Assembly (NCBI GenBank): GCA_016927095.1
Contig: JAFGNI010000676.1
Location: 1-5,646 of the forward strand
Length of the DNA stretch: 5,646 nucleotides
From: Anaerolineae bacterium
GTDB lineage: Bacteria; Chloroflexota; Anaerolineae; B4-G1; SLSP01
Reading direction: 5' to 3'
Both the position numbers and the translations under genes were made by a program. This document shows, in pieces, positions 5,490 through 5,646 of the stretch (positions are counted from its first letter, which is position 1; the number at the start of each line of letters is the position of its first letter). A model generated the notes under the pieces. That model saw only the letters and a program-made list of their open reading frames with translations. It was not told where the DNA came from and searched no databases.

Positions 5490-5535
5490 TATGCAGCGGA
5501 CGGCAAGCAATCTCTCGTTCGCCGTCCATTGCCTA
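5490..5535. other. Long imperfect hairpin upstream of leader B
   Basis: The core GGACGGC (5498-5504) pairs with GCCGTCC (5521-5527). A mismatch and then GCAG (5493-5496) with TTGC (5529-5532) extend it outward, one wobble included. Inward, past one mismatch, AGC (5506-5508) pairs with GTT (5517-5519). The loop is 8 nt. Function is unknown; it sits where the tRNA-like sequence sits before leader A. Confidence 0.4.
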
Positions 5536-5542
5536 TCGCTCA

Positions 5543-5646
5543 CGATCACCGTCTCGTCATCTTGACGAGGCGTGATTTTGTCGTTGGCAGGACAAGTTTC
5601 GGCGACGGTTTCAATCGTTTGCGAGCAGGTACAAGCTCGCACCATA
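5543..5646 (+). promoter_or_regulatory. Structured 5' leader, copy B (runs to the window edge)
   Basis: This is homologous to leader A over its full length, roughly three quarters identical by hand alignment with a few short indels. Hairpin 1: ATCA 5545-5548, bulged C5549, strand 5550-5558, loop 5559-5563, strand 5564-5572 and TGAT 5573-5576. It keeps the same bulge, the same T-G wobble (5552/5570) and one compensatory pair, T5557-A5565 in place of C1448-G1456. Hairpin 2: TGCGAGC (5620-5626) with GCTCGCA (5635-5641), 7 pairs. The GTTTC pentamers at 5596 and 5608 keep the 12-nt spacing. The copy ends at CATA, the point where copy A leads into its SD, so a gene start is expected a few tens of nt beyond the window. 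Confidence 0.65.

Noticed and set aside
5562..5567. TTGACG as a -35 promoter box in leader B
   Set aside because: No -10-like hexamer lies at 16-18 nt spacing and the matching position in leader A does not keep the box. It falls in the loop and stem of hairpin 1.
5211..5645. - strand frame of 144 codons at the right edge
   Set aside because: It runs across the GC-rich hairpin, the imperfect hairpin and leader B and overlaps a + strand gene. No SD is evident and the residues show no family features.

Overview
The window is a high-GC bacterial stretch with tightly packed genes, all on the + strand, and strong GGAGG-type ribosome binding sites. The gene content looks like an accessory element (plasmid, integrative element or large phage) rather than core chromosome: a SNF2-type helicase, a DUF6884-like protein, a Cys-motif/OB-like protein of a kind seen in phages and integrative elements, and several small unknowns. 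I cannot name the organism. A Chloroflexota-like or similar high-GC host is only a guess.

Layout. Positions 1-1308 hold the C-terminal part of the helicase; its ATPase start lies upstream of the window. Positions 1309-1560 are non-coding and contain a perfect 13-bp hairpin, a tRNA-like sequence with an intact T-arm/acceptor end, and a structured leader (leader A) ending in an excellent Shine-Dalgarno site. A six-gene run follows (1561-2397, 2394-2981, 2983-3699, 3596-4966, 4956-5129, 5142-5441). Every junction overlaps or has a gap of at most 12 nt, so this reads as one operon. Positions 5442-5646 are again non-coding: a GC-rich 11-bp hairpin, a long imperfect hairpin, and a second copy of the leader (leader B) that runs into the window edge, presumably in front of another gene just outside.

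The most notable signal is the leader pair. Leaders A (1434-1539) and B (5543-5646) align over their whole length. They share two stem-loops in which every difference falls in a loop, in a bulge, in a compensatory base pair, or as a pairing-preserving change at a stem end. That is the pattern expected of a conserved cis-acting RNA controlling several operons of one element. I do not recognise it as a named RNA family.

Other points of interest are a C-terminal sliding-clamp-type motif (QMTLF) on the helicase, a 75-bp in-frame duplication with an AT-rich insert inside the first operon gene, and a 57-residue Cys-rich predicted lipoprotein with paired CX3C motifs. How the operon products work together is not evident. 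Nucleic-acid transactions fit the helicase and perhaps the 456-residue protein; the rest are unassigned.
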